Origin: Akkermansia muciniphila
GTDB lineage: Bacteria; Verrucomicrobiota; Verrucomicrobiia; Limisphaerales; UBA9464
Assembly (NCBI GenBank): GCA_945861565.1
Contig: CAMAUY010000010.1
Coordinates: 1-64,000, forward strand
Direction: 5' to 3'
Length of the DNA stretch: 64,000 bases
Of this stretch, positions 8,667 to 18,356 are shown piece by piece. The notes under the pieces are model-generated. The model was not told the DNA's origin, did no database searches, and worked only from the letters and a program-made list of their open reading frames with translations. The number at the start of each line of letters is the position of its first letter. Within the stretch, counting starts at the first letter, position 1. A program made the position numbers and the translations under genes.

Positions 8667-9872
8667 ATGAAGGGTCCCCGGATTGCTATTATCGGCGGCG
8701 GGATTGTTGGGCTTTCGGTCGCATACAAGTTGAGCCTCCGGCACCCCGACGCCCATCTCGTGGTCTTCGAAAAGGAATTGAAGCTGGCGACGCACCAGAC
8801 GGGGCGCAATTCCGGGGTGATTCACTCGGGGATCTATTACAAGCCCGGATCGAGCAAGGCGAGAATGTGCAAATCCGGCAGGGCGCAGCTCGAACGATTC
8901 TGCGAGGAACACTCCATCGCCTACGAAGCTTGCGGCAAGGTGATTGTCGCCCTGAACTCCGCCGAGCTTTCGGCGCTGGAGCGAATTCATCAGCGTGGGA
9001 TTGCCAACAACGTGGCGTGTGAGGTTATTGGAATTGAGCGGCTGAAAGAACTCGAGCCGGCCGTGACTGGAATCCGGGCGCTGCACGTTCCGGAAACGGG
9101 GATCGTGGACTATGTCGGGTTTTGTGAACGCCTTGGTGAGCTGTTACGCGCGAGTGGACATACCCTGCGGTTGGGGACCCGCGTGAACGGTGTTCTCCGG
9201 AATGGGGAGGGACTGACGGTGGCTTCGAGCGATGGGGATACTTCGGTCGATTTTCTTGTGAATTGTGGGGGCCTGCACTCGGATCGGATAGCCCGATTGG
9301 CCGGGCATTCGCCGCGAGTGAAGATCGTACCGTTCCGGGGAGAGTATTTTGAAGTGAAGGAAGAGGCCCGGTCCGTTTGCCGAAACCTGATCTATCCGGT
9401 GCCGGATCCGAGTTTCCCGTTTCTGGGGGTTCATTTCACCCGAATGACTCACGGCGGCGTGGAATGTGGGCCGAATGCCGTCCTGGCGTTCGCTCGCGAA
9501 GGGTACACGAAATGTCACGTTCGAATTGGAGACCTAACCGAAACGCTCGCCTACCCGGGCTTTCGAAAGCTGGCCGTAAGACATTGGAGAATGGGCTTAA
9601 AGGAGATGTACCGTTCGTTCAGCAAGAAAGCGTTTGTCCGAGCACTTCAGCGCCTGGTCCCGTCGATAGAGGAGTCCCATTTGGTGGCGGCGCCGGCAGG
9701 AGTGCGAGCTCAGGCGGTTGCTCCCGACGGGGATCTGGTGGATGATTTTTCGTTCGAACAGGATGATCGAGCGATTCACGTCATCAACGCTCCGTCGCCG
9801 GCGGCAACGGCGTGCCTGGCCATTGCGGATCACATTGTCGAACTTCTCAATCCCCGAATTTCGCGGGGTTGA
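8667..9872 (+). CDS. lhgO: L-2-hydroxyglutarate oxidase
   Basis: This 401-residue FAD-dependent oxidoreductase of the DAO family oxidises L-2-hydroxyglutarate to 2-oxoglutarate and passes electrons to the membrane quinone pool. The ATG at 8667 is chosen because it places the dinucleotide-binding IIGGGIVGLSVAYKL at residues 6-20. The frame extends further upstream but without family similarity. QTGRNSGVIHSGIYYKPGS is the diagnostic block of LhgO/YgaF. PFRGEYFEV, HFTRMTHGGVECGPNAVLA and GVRAQAVAPDG fit the substrate and FAD regions. The full family length is present. It appears to be transcribed alone or with the large membrane protein 41 bases downstream. Confidence 0.93.
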   Translation: MKGPRIAIIGGGIVGLSVAYKLSLRHPDAHLVVFEKELKLATHQTGRNSGVIHSGIYYKPGSSKARMCKSGRAQLERFCEEHSIAYEACGKVIVALNSAELSALERIHQRGIANNVACEVIGIERLKELEPAVTGIRALHVPETGIVDYVGFCERLGELLRASGHTLRLGTRVNGVLRNGEGLTVASSDGDTSVDFLVNCGGLHSDRIARLAGHSPRVKIVPFRGEYFEVKEEARSVCRNLIYPVPDPSFPFLGVHFTRMTHGGVECGPNAVLAFAREGYTKCHVRIGDLTETLAYPGFRKLAVRHWRMGLKEMYRSFSKKAFVRALQRLVPSIEESHLVAAPAGVRAQAVAPDGDLVDDFSFEQDDRAIHVINAPSPAATACLAIADHIVELLNPRISRG

Positions 9873-9913
9873 GGGCGTGATCAATCCGATTCACCCTTGC
9901 AAAAGGTTACCCA

Positions 9914-12577
9914 ATGAAAACTCACTCTGCACCGACGGCTTGGCAAAGTCTTGCTGTCTTGTTCGGATTGCTGCTTACGGTGGCGATCCTGTCATTTTCG
10001 GGCATTCTCTGGCCCGAGGTTTCGGTGTTCGCAAATGATGGTCCGTTCGGCAGGTCGGCTTCGATTTGCTTCCGGACACCGGAAGCGTTTACCCGGATTT
10101 GGTCGGATCTGAATTGGTTGGGCAATTCTGGGGGCAACATGTCACCGGATTTTACGAGTCTCCTCTATTGGCTCCTGGGTCCGTTGGGGTTCAGTCGGTA
10201 CTACGCGCCAGCCACCTTGTTTGTTCTGGGGGTTGCCTTCTGGTTCCTGGGACGGTGCCTGGGCTTCCGTCCCCCGGCCTGTGTGCTGCTGGGGCTCGCG
10301 GCCTCCCTTAATTCCGATTACTTCAGCCTCGCCGCCTGGGGACTGGGCACTCTGCCTCTCTGCGTCGCGATGTCCGCCTTAGCCGTGGGCACCGTGGCGT
10401 CGCCGGTTCGGCCTGCGTGGGCTCGATGGCCGTTGGCCGGCGTGTTCGTGGGGATAGCGGTCATGGAAGGTTTCGATAATGGCGCCATCTTCAGCGTTTT
10501 CGTCGCTGCCTTCGCCGTCTGGTGGACCGTTGTGCGAAACGGGCTCTCGGCAAAAGCGTGGGGCCTCGGGTTTGCGGGGACCGCGGTGGTCGCCCTGGTA
10601 GCGGCAATGACGGCGGCCAACATCCTGGTGACGCTCGTCCAAACTCAAATTACGGGCATTGTCGGTACCAAACAGGATCCGGAGTCGAAGGCCGCCCAGT
10701 GGAACTTTGCCACCAGTTGGAGTTTCCCCAAGAAGGAGGTCGTACGCTTCCTCGTCCCAGGCATCATGGGGTACCGTTTGGACACGGCGGAGGGGGGTGC
10801 CTACTGGGGCGAAGTGGGTCCTACTGGCACCGCTCAGTCGAGGCACAACGGGAACGGGCAGTATCCCGGAATTGTCTTACTGTTAGTCGCGGTCTGGGCG
10901 ATCGCCCGGGCGGCGGTTTCGGGCCATCGGCAGCCGTTTTCCGCAGCCGAGCGAAACATGATTGCCTTTTTCGCGGGCGGGGCACTCCTGAGTCTCCTGA
11001 TCGCTTTTGGTCGGTTTGCACCCTTCTACCAGATCGTCTATCAGCTCCCGTATTTTTCCACCATCCGGATTCCCTTAAAATTCCTGCACGTGACGCAGTT
11101 TTGCCTGCTCGTCCTCTTTGGCTATGGCCTGGAGGGAATGATCCGAATGTATGCCGGGGAGGGACGACGAATTGCCGTGGGTCTCGGGGACCAGCTCCGG
11201 AGGGGGTGGCGCGGTGCCTCGGACTTTGAGCATGGATGGACGCTCGGGGTCGGCCTTTTTGCCGTCCTGTGTGTGGCGGGAGCGATGACATTCACCGGTT
11301 GCAAAACCCAACTGGCCGACTATTTGGCCACCCTTCCCTACTATGGAGTGCCGGCCACCGCCGGGTTCGCGATTCGAGAGGTCTGGCTATTCGTGCTCGT
11401 TCTCGCCGGGAGCATTCTGGCCTTGGTAACGGTGCAGTCGGGGTGGTTTGTCGGCCGAGGCAGTGCGGCGATGTGCGGATTATTGGGGGTAATTCTGGTC
11501 CTCGACTTGCTACGGGCCGTAACCCCCTGGGTGGTCACGTACAATCGAGAACGCCGATATCAGACGAATCCCGTGCTGGACGTATTGCGGCAGAAACCCT
11601 GGGAACATCGGGTTTCGGGATATGTCGACCCGCACCGGGGCATGCCATTGGCTGGCGGAGCGCCCAACGATCCCTGGCTATCGGTCCACCATCTGTGGGT
11701 TGAGCAGCTATTCCCGTATTTCAACATCCAGACGCTCGACATCAGCCAAATGCCACGGGAACCCGAGCTCGATGCGGCCTATTTCAAGAATTTCCGCCCG
11801 GCGAACGCCACGCAACTCCCCCTCGCTGGCCGCCTGTGGCAACTGACCAACACTCGCTACATTTTGGCCTCCCGGGGTTCGGCCGGGCAGTTAAACCAGG
11901 CATTTGACCCGGCTCGTCAGCGCATCCGTGAAGTGATGGCCTTCGGGGCTGCCGCCAAGTCGGGATCCTCGGGCCCCAAGGCATCCATTCCACAGGAACA
12001 GTTTTACGATGATGTTACCGTTGTGGCGGCCACCAATGGCCCTTACGCCCTGTTTGAGTTCTCGGGTGCTTTGCCTCGAGTGATGCTCCATTCCCGCGTT
12101 GAAGTTCTCCCGGACGATGCGGCGGTTCTAAGTCGGATACGCGATGCGGCTTTTGATCCAACGACGGCGGTGGTGTTGCCGGCGTCGAGCGGATTGACCG
12201 CCCGGACAAACGGTACGGCGGGAACGGCGGTCATTGGCAGCTACCGATCCGATCGGCTGGTTATTTCCGTGGACGGTCCATCCCCGGGCGTCCTGCTCTT
12301 GAATGATCGCTGGGATCCCGGTTGGCGAGTCACAGTTGACGGGAAACCTGCAGGCCTGTTGCGGGCCAACCATTTGATGCGCGGAGTGGAAGTCGCCGCT
12401 GGAAGGCACGAGGTGATCTTCGAATTCCGGCTGCCCTTGACGTCCCTTTGGATTAGTTTGCCGACCTTGTTCGCCGCTCTCGTCTTGGGTGTGATTGTTT
12501 CGGTCCAGACGATGCGAGGCGGTAGCGGACGGTCTCTTAGCCCGGCGCAAGGTTCGGTGGGAGCGGCAGTGGGGTGA
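9914..12577 (+). CDS. large YfhO-like polytopic membrane protein
   Basis: This 887-residue protein has about 10-12 hydrophobic segments in its first 550 residues and a soluble C-terminal domain. The C-terminal block with DRWDPGWRVTVDG (around 798-812) and RGVEVAAGRHEVIFEFR, in part GRHEVIFEFR, matches the YfhO family. These GT-C-fold-like proteins in Gram-positives are implicated in glycosylation of teichoic or lipoteichoic acid. In Verrucomicrobia the family is frequent and the substrate is unknown. It lacks a clear DxD metal motif near the first loop, so enzymatic activity is not shown. It likely acts in the inner membrane on lipid-linked sugars. The ATG start has an AAAGG stretch nine bases upstream. 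Confidence 0.75.
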   Translation: MKTHSAPTAWQSLAVLFGLLLTVAILSFSGILWPEVSVFANDGPFGRSASICFRTPEAFTRIWSDLNWLGNSGGNMSPDFTSLLYWLLGPLGFSRYYAPATLFVLGVAFWFLGRCLGFRPPACVLLGLAASLNSDYFSLAAWGLGTLPLCVAMSALAVGTVASPVRPAWARWPLAGVFVGIAVMEGFDNGAIFSVFVAAFAVWWTVVRNGLSAKAWGLGFAGTAVVALVAAMTAANILVTLVQTQITGIVGTKQDPESKAAQWNFATSWSFPKKEVVRFLVPGIMGYRLDTAEGGAYWGEVGPTGTAQSRHNGNGQYPGIVLLLVAVWAIARAAVSGHRQPFSAAERNMIAFFAGGALLSLLIAFGRFAPFYQIVYQLPYFSTIRIPLKFLHVTQFCLLVLFGYGLEGMIRMYAGEGRRIAVGLGDQLRRGWRGASDFEHGWTLGVGLFAVLCVAGAMTFTGCKTQLADYLATLPYYGVPATAGFAIREVWLFVLVLAGSILALVTVQSGWFVGRGSAAMCGLLGVILVLDLLRAVTPWVVTYNRERRYQTNPVLDVLRQKPWEHRVSGYVDPHRGMPLAGGAPNDPWLSVHHLWVEQLFPYFNIQTLDISQMPREPELDAAYFKNFRPANATQLPLAGRLWQLTNTRYILASRGSAGQLNQAFDPARQRIREVMAFGAAAKSGSSGPKASIPQEQFYDDVTVVAATNGPYALFEFSGALPRVMLHSRVEVLPDDAAVLSRIRDAAFDPTTAVVLPASSGLTARTNGTAGTAVIGSYRSDRLVISVDGPSPGVLLLNDRWDPGWRVTVDGKPAGLLRANHLMRGVEVAAGRHEVIFEFRLPLTSLWISLPTLFAALVLGVIVSVQTMRGGSGRSLSPAQGSVGAAVG

Positions 12578-12775
12578 CGGGAACAAAGCAAAAATAGTGA
12601 GGCGACGGAGCAACCGGAGGTTGAATTTCGTTTAACTGACATCTTGGCGGAGAGGGGAATCGTGAGCCATAGTGGGGGTGAGGTTTGGCTGACGCGGCGG
12701 GCGGCTCTCTCTTGACCGGATGGTCGATGAGTTTGTCACGGAGTTCGCTGCTTCGGTTCGAGCTCATTTTATTGC

Positions 12776-13747
12776 ATGTCTTCCAGAGTTCCTTCGATGG
12801 GTCGAGCGCGATCCATTCTGATCGCCTTTGTCCGCTGGTTCGACTCCGATTTCGGAGCAGCCGAGTTGACCGGGCTTCACGAGAAGCCGGATCGCGTCGA
12901 GTGGCTCCGCACGCTACCCTTTGTCATTCTCCATATGGGATGCCTCGGGGTGATCTGGACCGGGTGGAGTTGGACCGCGGTCGGAGCGGCGGTTTTCTTG
13001 TATTTCGCCCGGATGTTTGCCGTGACCGGGTTCTATCACCGGTATTTTTCCCACCGCACTTTCTCCACATCGCGGGCGGGACAGTTCCTGCTCGCGTTGT
13101 GGGGGGCAACCTGTGTGCAGCGCGGAGCCCTCTGGTGGGCATACACCCATCGCCATCACCATCAGCATTCGGATGAGGAACACGATAAGCACTCACCCCG
13201 GCAACACGGGTTCCTCTGGGCTCACGTCGGTTGGATTACCAGCGCGAAGAATTTCCCCACAGATTATTCGAAAGTGAAGGATCTGGCTCGATTTCCGGAG
13301 TTGGTTTTTCTGAATCGTTTCGACTCTCTCGTGCCGACGCTCCTGGGAATTTTGCTAGTGTTGCTCGGATGGGGGCTCCATCGATGGTTTCCTGAACTCC
13401 GGGTGACGGGCGGGCAGATGCTGGTTTGGGGCTTTTTTGTGAGCACCACGCTTCTGTTTCATGGGACGTCCTGCATTAATTCGATGGCTCACGTGTTTGG
13501 AAGGAAACGCTACGAAACGGGGGATGACAGCCGCAACAGTTTCCTCTTGTCGCTCATCACGCTCGGCGAGGGTTGGCACAATAACCATCACCGCCATATG
13601 GGGTGTACCCGGCAGGGTTTTTATTGGTGGGAGATTGACATCACCTATTATCTCTTGAGGGTGATGTCCTGGACCGGGCTCATTTGGGATCTGCGTCCTG
13701 TTCCCATCGCAGCCTACGATCGGAGGCAGCAGTTACCACCATCCTGA
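12776..13747 (+). CDS. acyl-CoA/acyl-lipid desaturase (delta-9 type)
   Basis: This 323-residue membrane di-iron fatty acid desaturase inserts a cis double bond into saturated acyl chains. The three histidine boxes are present: HRYFSH (88-93), HRHHH (125-129) and HNNHH (268-272). Hydrophobic segments lie near 45-80, 100-115 and 185-230. Spacing and length match the stearoyl-CoA desaturase group. The start may be 12776 or the internal ATG at 12797, since both give an intact catalytic region. The 198 bases before the gene show nothing beyond possible promoter sequence. A long paired structure follows the stop. Confidence 0.92.
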   Translation: MSSRVPSMGRARSILIAFVRWFDSDFGAAELTGLHEKPDRVEWLRTLPFVILHMGCLGVIWTGWSWTAVGAAVFLYFARMFAVTGFYHRYFSHRTFSTSRAGQFLLALWGATCVQRGALWWAYTHRHHHQHSDEEHDKHSPRQHGFLWAHVGWITSAKNFPTDYSKVKDLARFPELVFLNRFDSLVPTLLGILLVLLGWGLHRWFPELRVTGGQMLVWGFFVSTTLLFHGTSCINSMAHVFGRKRYETGDDSRNSFLLSLITLGEGWHNNHHRHMGCTRQGFYWWEIDITYYLLRVMSWTGLIWDLRPVPIAAYDRRQQLPPS

Positions 13748-13756
13748 CACGGAACA

Positions 13757-13841
13757 AAAATGTCTGAAACCGGCGGGTGGTTCCAGGGGTCATTCCCTGG
13801 GACCTTGGCCTCTAAACCGCCGGCTGACCGTCCGACATTTT
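13757..13841 (+). terminator. long nested hairpin after the desaturase gene
   Basis: Three nested inverted pairs occupy this 144-base gap: AAAATGTC with GACATTTT at the ends, CCGGCGG with CCGCCGG inside, and CCAGGG with CCCTGG at the core around GTCATT. The outer arm ends in TTTTCTGT. It can act as a transcription terminator for the desaturase. The nested layout and size also fit a mobile palindromic (MITE/REP-like) unit or a structured RNA. Confidence 0.5.
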
Positions 13842-13891
13842 CTGTCCGGGGGTTTGACGCTCGGCAGAGATTCGCTCAGAGTTGAACAAAT

Positions 13892-15388
13892 ATGAAGTTT
13901 CTCGCTGCACTAGTGGTGTCCGTGTCCTTGACTCTCACTCGAGGACTGCAGGCTGAGGAAACCAAGGCCCTTTCGCTCGATGACTGCATCCGGAGCGCGT
14001 TATCGCTTAATATGGACATCCGGATCAGTCGCTATTCTCCGCAGTACGGACAGCTCGATTTAAGTGCTGCTTACGCTAACTGGGATCCCACTTTGGATAT
14101 GAGGGCCTCGGAGACATTTAGGTCCCAAGCGGCGATTGCCATTCCGGGGCAACCCAATACGCGGGCGAGCGAATCGACAGCCGACAACTACAATATGGGC
14201 CTGAGGGGGCTGACGCCGGTCGGGTTGAGTTACAATTTGTTTGCCGACTATACCCAAATCGAAGGCTTCGAATCGCGCGCACTTGAAATCGAAGGGACGA
14301 CGACTTCCTACCAGCCTACCACCGGCATGAGCCTGGTGCAGCCCTTGCTGAAGAACTTCTGGATTGATCCGACTCGTTATACGATTGCGATCAGCAAGTT
14401 GGGGATCAAGCAGGACGAGCAGTCGGTTCGCCAGCAGATTATTTCGACCGTTACCCAGGTGACGCTGGCCTACTACAATTTCATTTTCACTCGGGATAAC
14501 GTCAAAGTGCAGCAGAAAGCCCTCGAGCTTGCGGAGCGTTCGCTGATGGAAAACAAGAAAAGGGTCGAAGTGGGTGCAATGGCTCCTCTCGAGGAAAAAC
14601 AGGCTGAGTCGCAGGTAGCCCGGAGTCGGTCGGATCTGCTGACCGCCCAGCAGTTGTCGGAGCGTGCTGAAAACGCGCTCAAGGAATTGATCGATGACGA
14701 TTTCGCGAAGCTCGATGCGATCCGTATTGAACCGACCGAGGCGCTAACGGCCACTCCCGTTCTTCTCAACAAGCAGGATAGCTGGCATCGGGGATTGACC
14801 CTCCGCCCGGAGATTCTCCAATCGATCGTCAATCTGGAGCAGAACAAGGTCACGGTTCGTTTCACCCGGAACCAGTTGTTTCCGCAGCTGGACTTGACCG
14901 GTGGCTTCGGCTTAACGGCATTCGATCGTGATCGATCGCTGGCGTTCGACCAGATCGAGGGGCGACGGAATCCGAACCACAATTTTGGTGCTCGGCTGAG
15001 CATTCCGCTGAGCAACCGGGCGTCCCGGACTGCGCATCAGCGGTCCAAATTGCAGGGGGAGGAGCAGCTCCTGCGGCACAAGAAGCTTGAACAGCAAGTG
15101 ATGGTTGAGATCGCGAATGCCATGCAGGATGCCCGGATTGCCTTTGAAAAGGTCGATTCGACCAAGCAGGGGCGAGTTTATGCCGAAGCGGCACTGGATG
15201 CGGAGCAGAAGAAATTGGAGAATGGCAAGAGCACGAGCTTCTTCGTCCTGCAGTTGCAGCGGGACCTGACGACGGCGCAATCCGCCGAAATTGGGGCATT
15301 GACCGAATACAACCGGGCGTTGGCCCGCCTTGCGCAGGCGGAAGGTTATACGCTCGATCAGCGTAAGATTTTCGTGGAGTACCGGTAG
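13892..15388 (+). CDS. TolC-family outer-membrane efflux protein
   Basis: This 498-residue protein begins with a Sec signal (MKFLAALVVSVSLTLTRGLQA) and contains two outer-membrane efflux protein repeats with long amphipathic, alanine/glutamine-rich helices (about 150-285 and 370-490). Repeats such as LALVEAENALA-type helices are seen here as KALELAERSLMENKKRVEVG and EKQAESQVARSRSDLL. TolC homotrimers form a beta-barrel plus a periplasmic tunnel and work with adaptor and pump proteins. No adaptor or pump is adjacent; the nearest adaptor is at 99-1094, far away. It could instead serve type I secretion. The preceding sequence has a weak ribosome-binding site and the nested hairpin upstream. Confidence 0.88.
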   Translation: MKFLAALVVSVSLTLTRGLQAEETKALSLDDCIRSALSLNMDIRISRYSPQYGQLDLSAAYANWDPTLDMRASETFRSQAAIAIPGQPNTRASESTADNYNMGLRGLTPVGLSYNLFADYTQIEGFESRALEIEGTTTSYQPTTGMSLVQPLLKNFWIDPTRYTIAISKLGIKQDEQSVRQQIISTVTQVTLAYYNFIFTRDNVKVQQKALELAERSLMENKKRVEVGAMAPLEEKQAESQVARSRSDLLTAQQLSERAENALKELIDDDFAKLDAIRIEPTEALTATPVLLNKQDSWHRGLTLRPEILQSIVNLEQNKVTVRFTRNQLFPQLDLTGGFGLTAFDRDRSLAFDQIEGRRNPNHNFGARLSIPLSNRASRTAHQRSKLQGEEQLLRHKKLEQQVMVEIANAMQDARIAFEKVDSTKQGRVYAEAALDAEQKKLENGKSTSFFVLQLQRDLTTAQSAEIGALTEYNRALARLAQAEGYTLDQRKIFVEYR

Positions 15389-15408
15389 GATTGAGTGGGT
15401 GGCAATTC

Positions 15409-16332
15409 TCAATCCTCGAGACCGACGCTCCACGGGCCGGAAATTCGCCGGTAGTTTTCGGCATTCCGGAGGGAGTTGTAGCGACTGAAGAATGTTCCGT
15501 GGATGCGTTCTGCGGCTCGAACAAGGCCAGGGAAAGCCTCGAGGAGCTTCTGCCGGAGAGCACTAGATCCCAGCAAATCAAGGCGGGCAAGGCGGTGATC
15601 TTTAACCGCGTTCTCACGGCCCATTTTCCATTGAATGGAGTAGTCACTTTGCTGAATCGGGGCGAGTTGGAGTGGAGTAGGTCCCACCTTGATCGCTTCG
15701 ACATAGGCGACGATGCCGTATCGGTTGGTGACTTGCCCCCGCCCGTGAATCAATTCCGGATCGATCACTTGGTACCAACGATTGATGGCTCGACATTCGC
15801 ACAGGAGCACTTGGTTGAGGCGAAATCCATTCGCCTTCGAAAACGCTCGAAACAGCAGTTCCGGGCTGATTTGGTACATCCCGTGCCCCATCATGTTGTT
15901 GGCCGGGATTGCCATCATCACATGTCCACCGATGCGAGCCATGTGCATTAAATTAGCGAGCGCGATGGGGAAGTTAAATACGTGTTCCGTTGATCCTCCG
16001 TCGTACACGATGTCAAAGGTATCCCGCAATTCATTGGGCACGGGAAGATTCATGTCATGAATGATCGTTGCCCCCTCGTAGGGGGATGCATCCATGCTTT
16101 CTACCACGTTGGCACCCAGTGCACGAAAAAGGGGTTCGGCGTAGTCACCGGATTTCGAAACGCATTGGAGCAGGGCGGAATCACTCGCAAGCCCGAGTTT
16201 TTCCAGCAACTGTCTCAGTTCCTTGCGGCCGACGAATACATTTTGCCGCCCGATCATAACGGTTTTGCCAAAAGCCACTCCTCGCCTTTTGCTCGCGAGA
16301 AGTACTTCGATTCCAGAGGTCGATATTCCCAT
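15409..16332 (-). CDS. class I SAM methyltransferase-like protein
   Basis: This 307-residue soluble protein has a central Rossmann-like stretch. GANVVESMDASPYEGATIIHD suggests a strand and acidic loop (in part VVESMDASPYEGA). FDIVYDGGSTEHVFNFPIAL resembles the motif after strand 4 of methyltransferases, and HMARIGGHVMMAIPANN the following strand. The N-terminus lacks a classic GxGxG motif (LLQCVSKSGDY occupies that place), so binding of S-adenosylmethionine is plausible but unproven. Similar proteins occur in polysaccharide and surface-glycan loci. It is convergent with the TolC-family gene, 20 bases between stops. Confidence 0.55.
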   Translation of the reverse strand: MGISTSGIEVLLASKRRGVAFGKTVMIGRQNVFVGRKELRQLLEKLGLASDSALLQCVSKSGDYAEPLFRALGANVVESMDASPYEGATIIHDMNLPVPNELRDTFDIVYDGGSTEHVFNFPIALANLMHMARIGGHVMMAIPANNMMGHGMYQISPELLFRAFSKANGFRLNQVLLCECRAINRWYQVIDPELIHGRGQVTNRYGIVAYVEAIKVGPTPLQLAPIQQSDYSIQWKMGRENAVKDHRLARLDLLGSSALRQKLLEAFPGLVRAAERIHGTFFSRYNSLRNAENYRRISGPWSVGLED

Positions 16333-16403
16333 AAGATTATTGCCCGGGCTCCGTCGAGGTGAATGGCAGAGGGATCATCCGATCGCTGCGGCGAGGTCCA
16401 GCG

Positions 16404-17825
16404 TCAATGACCCTTTCCGGGGCCGCGGCCCCCATCCTCCGACTCTTCGCCGACCTGTCTTTGAATGGAATCGCAGATTTTGTGACTCCAATGTTCCAGA
16501 ACCGCGGGATCGGGGCCTTCAATCAGCAGGCGGGCCTTGGGCTCGGTGCCGGAATACCGGAGCAGCACCCGGCCCCCGCACGGGGTTACCTCGGCTTCCG
16601 CCCGTTTCACTAGTTCCAGGACCTCGTTCAACTGCTCAAAGGGCCTTTTCTCTCGCACTCGTACGTTGTGAACCCGTTGCGGATAGCGTGTCCAACATTG
16701 GGCCAGACGAGACAACCGCTGGTCCCGTTGTTTCATCGCACTGAGAATCTGCAGCGCGGCCACCAGGCCGTCGCCCGTACTCGAGAAATCGCGAAAGATC
16801 ATGTGGCCACTCTGCTCCCCGCCGAGGTTGAGGTCTTCAGCCAACATGTGATCGATCACATGTTTGTCGCCGACCGGCGTGCGCACCACGCGCCCTCCGG
16901 CGGCATGCACTGCCGCGTCGAGTCCGGCATTGCTCATCACCGTTGCAACCAGGGTTTTCTTACGAAGAGAGCCCTCGGCCAGCATTTGTAACGCCGCGAT
17001 GGCCATGATGTCGTCGCCGTCGACCAAGTTGCCCCCTTCGTCACAGAGGAGGACGCGGTCGGCATCGCCATCGTGGGCGATGCCGAGATCGGCTGCGGTT
17101 TCTCGAACCTTTTGGCAAAGAGCCTCGGGGTGCATGGAGCCAGAGTTTAGATTGATGTTGGTTCCGTTGGGTTCAATGGCGAGTGCGATCACTTCCGCGC
17201 CGAGTTCGCGGAGGACGGTTGGAGTCGATTTGTAGGCGGCACCGTTGCCGCAATCGGCCACAATACGCATGCCTTCCAGAGTCCATCCGCGCGGAAACGA
17301 CGACTTCGCTTGTTCCACATAGCGTCCCAGGGCGTCGTCGATCCGGGTGGCCTTGCCGATTAGGTCCGCCGTGGGCCGGACGGACTCAATTTCGCCGCTG
17401 AACACGAGATGCTCGATTTGACGTTCGATGCTTTCATCGAGCTTGTACCCATCGGCGCGAAAGAATTTGATGCCATTGTCGTCATAGGGATTGTGGGAGG
17501 CGGTGATGACGATGCCGGCATCGGCTCGCAAGCTCCGGGTTACGTAGGCGACGCCGGGGGTGGGCAGGGGACCGATTAGGATGACGTCCACACCCATCGA
17601 AAGAACACCCGAGGAAATGGCATTCTCCAGCATGTAGCCGGAGAGACGCGTATCCTTCCCGATGACGATGCGATGGCGCGTACGTCCCCGGGCAGTGGCG
17701 GTGAGACTGCGGAAAACATGAGCCGCTGCGCGGCCGAGTTTCAGTGCGGTTTCGGCGGTAACGGGTTCGATGTTGGCTCGACCGCGGACTCCATCGGTCC
17801 CAAAAATCCGTTTCGTATGCGACAT
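16404..17825 (-). CDS. glmM: phosphoglucosamine mutase
   Basis: This 473-residue enzyme of the alpha-D-phosphohexomutase family converts glucosamine-6-phosphate to glucosamine-1-phosphate on the way to UDP-GlcNAc for peptidoglycan and lipopolysaccharide. The start at 17825 is chosen because MSHTKRIFGTDGVRG is the conserved beginning; the open frame extends upstream without similarity. The phosphoserine loop TASHNP carries Ser110. The metal loop DGDADR and the sugar loop GEQSGH are present, as is the C-terminal RYSGTEPKARLLIEG. It is last in the folP-cdaA-ybbR-glmM run, 98 bases after ybbR. In Firmicutes GlmM binds and inhibits CdaA, so the linkage here suggests similar coupling. Confidence 0.96.
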   Translation of the reverse strand: MSHTKRIFGTDGVRGRANIEPVTAETALKLGRAAAHVFRSLTATARGRTRHRIVIGKDTRLSGYMLENAISSGVLSMGVDVILIGPLPTPGVAYVTRSLRADAGIVITASHNPYDDNGIKFFRADGYKLDESIERQIEHLVFSGEIESVRPTADLIGKATRIDDALGRYVEQAKSSFPRGWTLEGMRIVADCGNGAAYKSTPTVLRELGAEVIALAIEPNGTNINLNSGSMHPEALCQKVRETAADLGIAHDGDADRVLLCDEGGNLVDGDDIMAIAALQMLAEGSLRKKTLVATVMSNAGLDAAVHAAGGRVVRTPVGDKHVIDHMLAEDLNLGGEQSGHMIFRDFSSTGDGLVAALQILSAMKQRDQRLSRLAQCWTRYPQRVHNVRVREKRPFEQLNEVLELVKRAEAEVTPCGGRVLLRYSGTEPKARLLIEGPDPAVLEHWSHKICDSIQRQVGEESEDGGRGPGKGH

Positions 17826-17923
17826 TGTTGAGAGTGAGCCGCGACGGCAGTGAGTGACGCAACAGGAATATGGCACCGCTTCGGGAAAGTCAGAGGACAA
17901 GCAGCCGACGATTTTCGGAGGAA

Positions 17924-18355
17924 TCAATCGCCCGGATGCGGTTTGGGTGCCAAATCGGCCCCGTGCTCGAAGGAGATTTCGGCGGGGAGAATTTCGTCGA
18001 CGTGGATTCCCTCAGGGGCAACGGCCCGCAGGGGACTTCGGCCGTTCGTCTTGTCGGATCGGCTATTGAGGCGCGCGTAAACGGCGAAGTCTTCGGCCGA
18101 GAGGAGTTCCAGATCCTCTGACTGCCCTCGGGCGACGAGGGTGACGGTTTTTGGGGATACCGAAAGGGTGGTGGCGATTCCGGGTTCGCGAAGGAGTTGT
18201 ACCGCGACCGCTTCGAACCGGCGGGTGGCTTCGCCGGATTTGGAGGCATTACCCCCGTGTTTCTCGTCGTTGACCGCCAGCCAGATTAACCCGGCGAGGA
18301 CGACGGCGGTCAGTTTCCACCAGAAATTGTGTTGAACAAGATCGCGCCAGGCCAT
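17924..18355 (-). CDS. YbbR-domain membrane protein (CdaR-like)
   Basis: This 143-residue protein has one N-terminal transmembrane segment (about 11-28, FWWKLTAVVLAGLIWLAV) and a single YbbR-like beta domain. The start at 18355 (MAWRDLVQHNFWWKL) is one base after the cdaA stop, and the longer upstream frame is just overlap with cdaA. YbbR proteins such as CdaR face the periplasm and modulate the diadenylate cyclase CdaA. Firmicute CdaR has several YbbR repeats, whereas this one has only one, so it is a minimal version. Tight spacing implies co-expression with cdaA. Confidence 0.85.
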   Translation of the reverse strand: MAWRDLVQHNFWWKLTAVVLAGLIWLAVNDEKHGGNASKSGEATRRFEAVAVQLLREPGIATTLSVSPKTVTLVARGQSEDLELLSAEDFAVYARLNSRSDKTNGRSPLRAVAPEGIHVDEILPAEISFEHGADLAPKPHPGD

Positions 18356-18356
18356 G

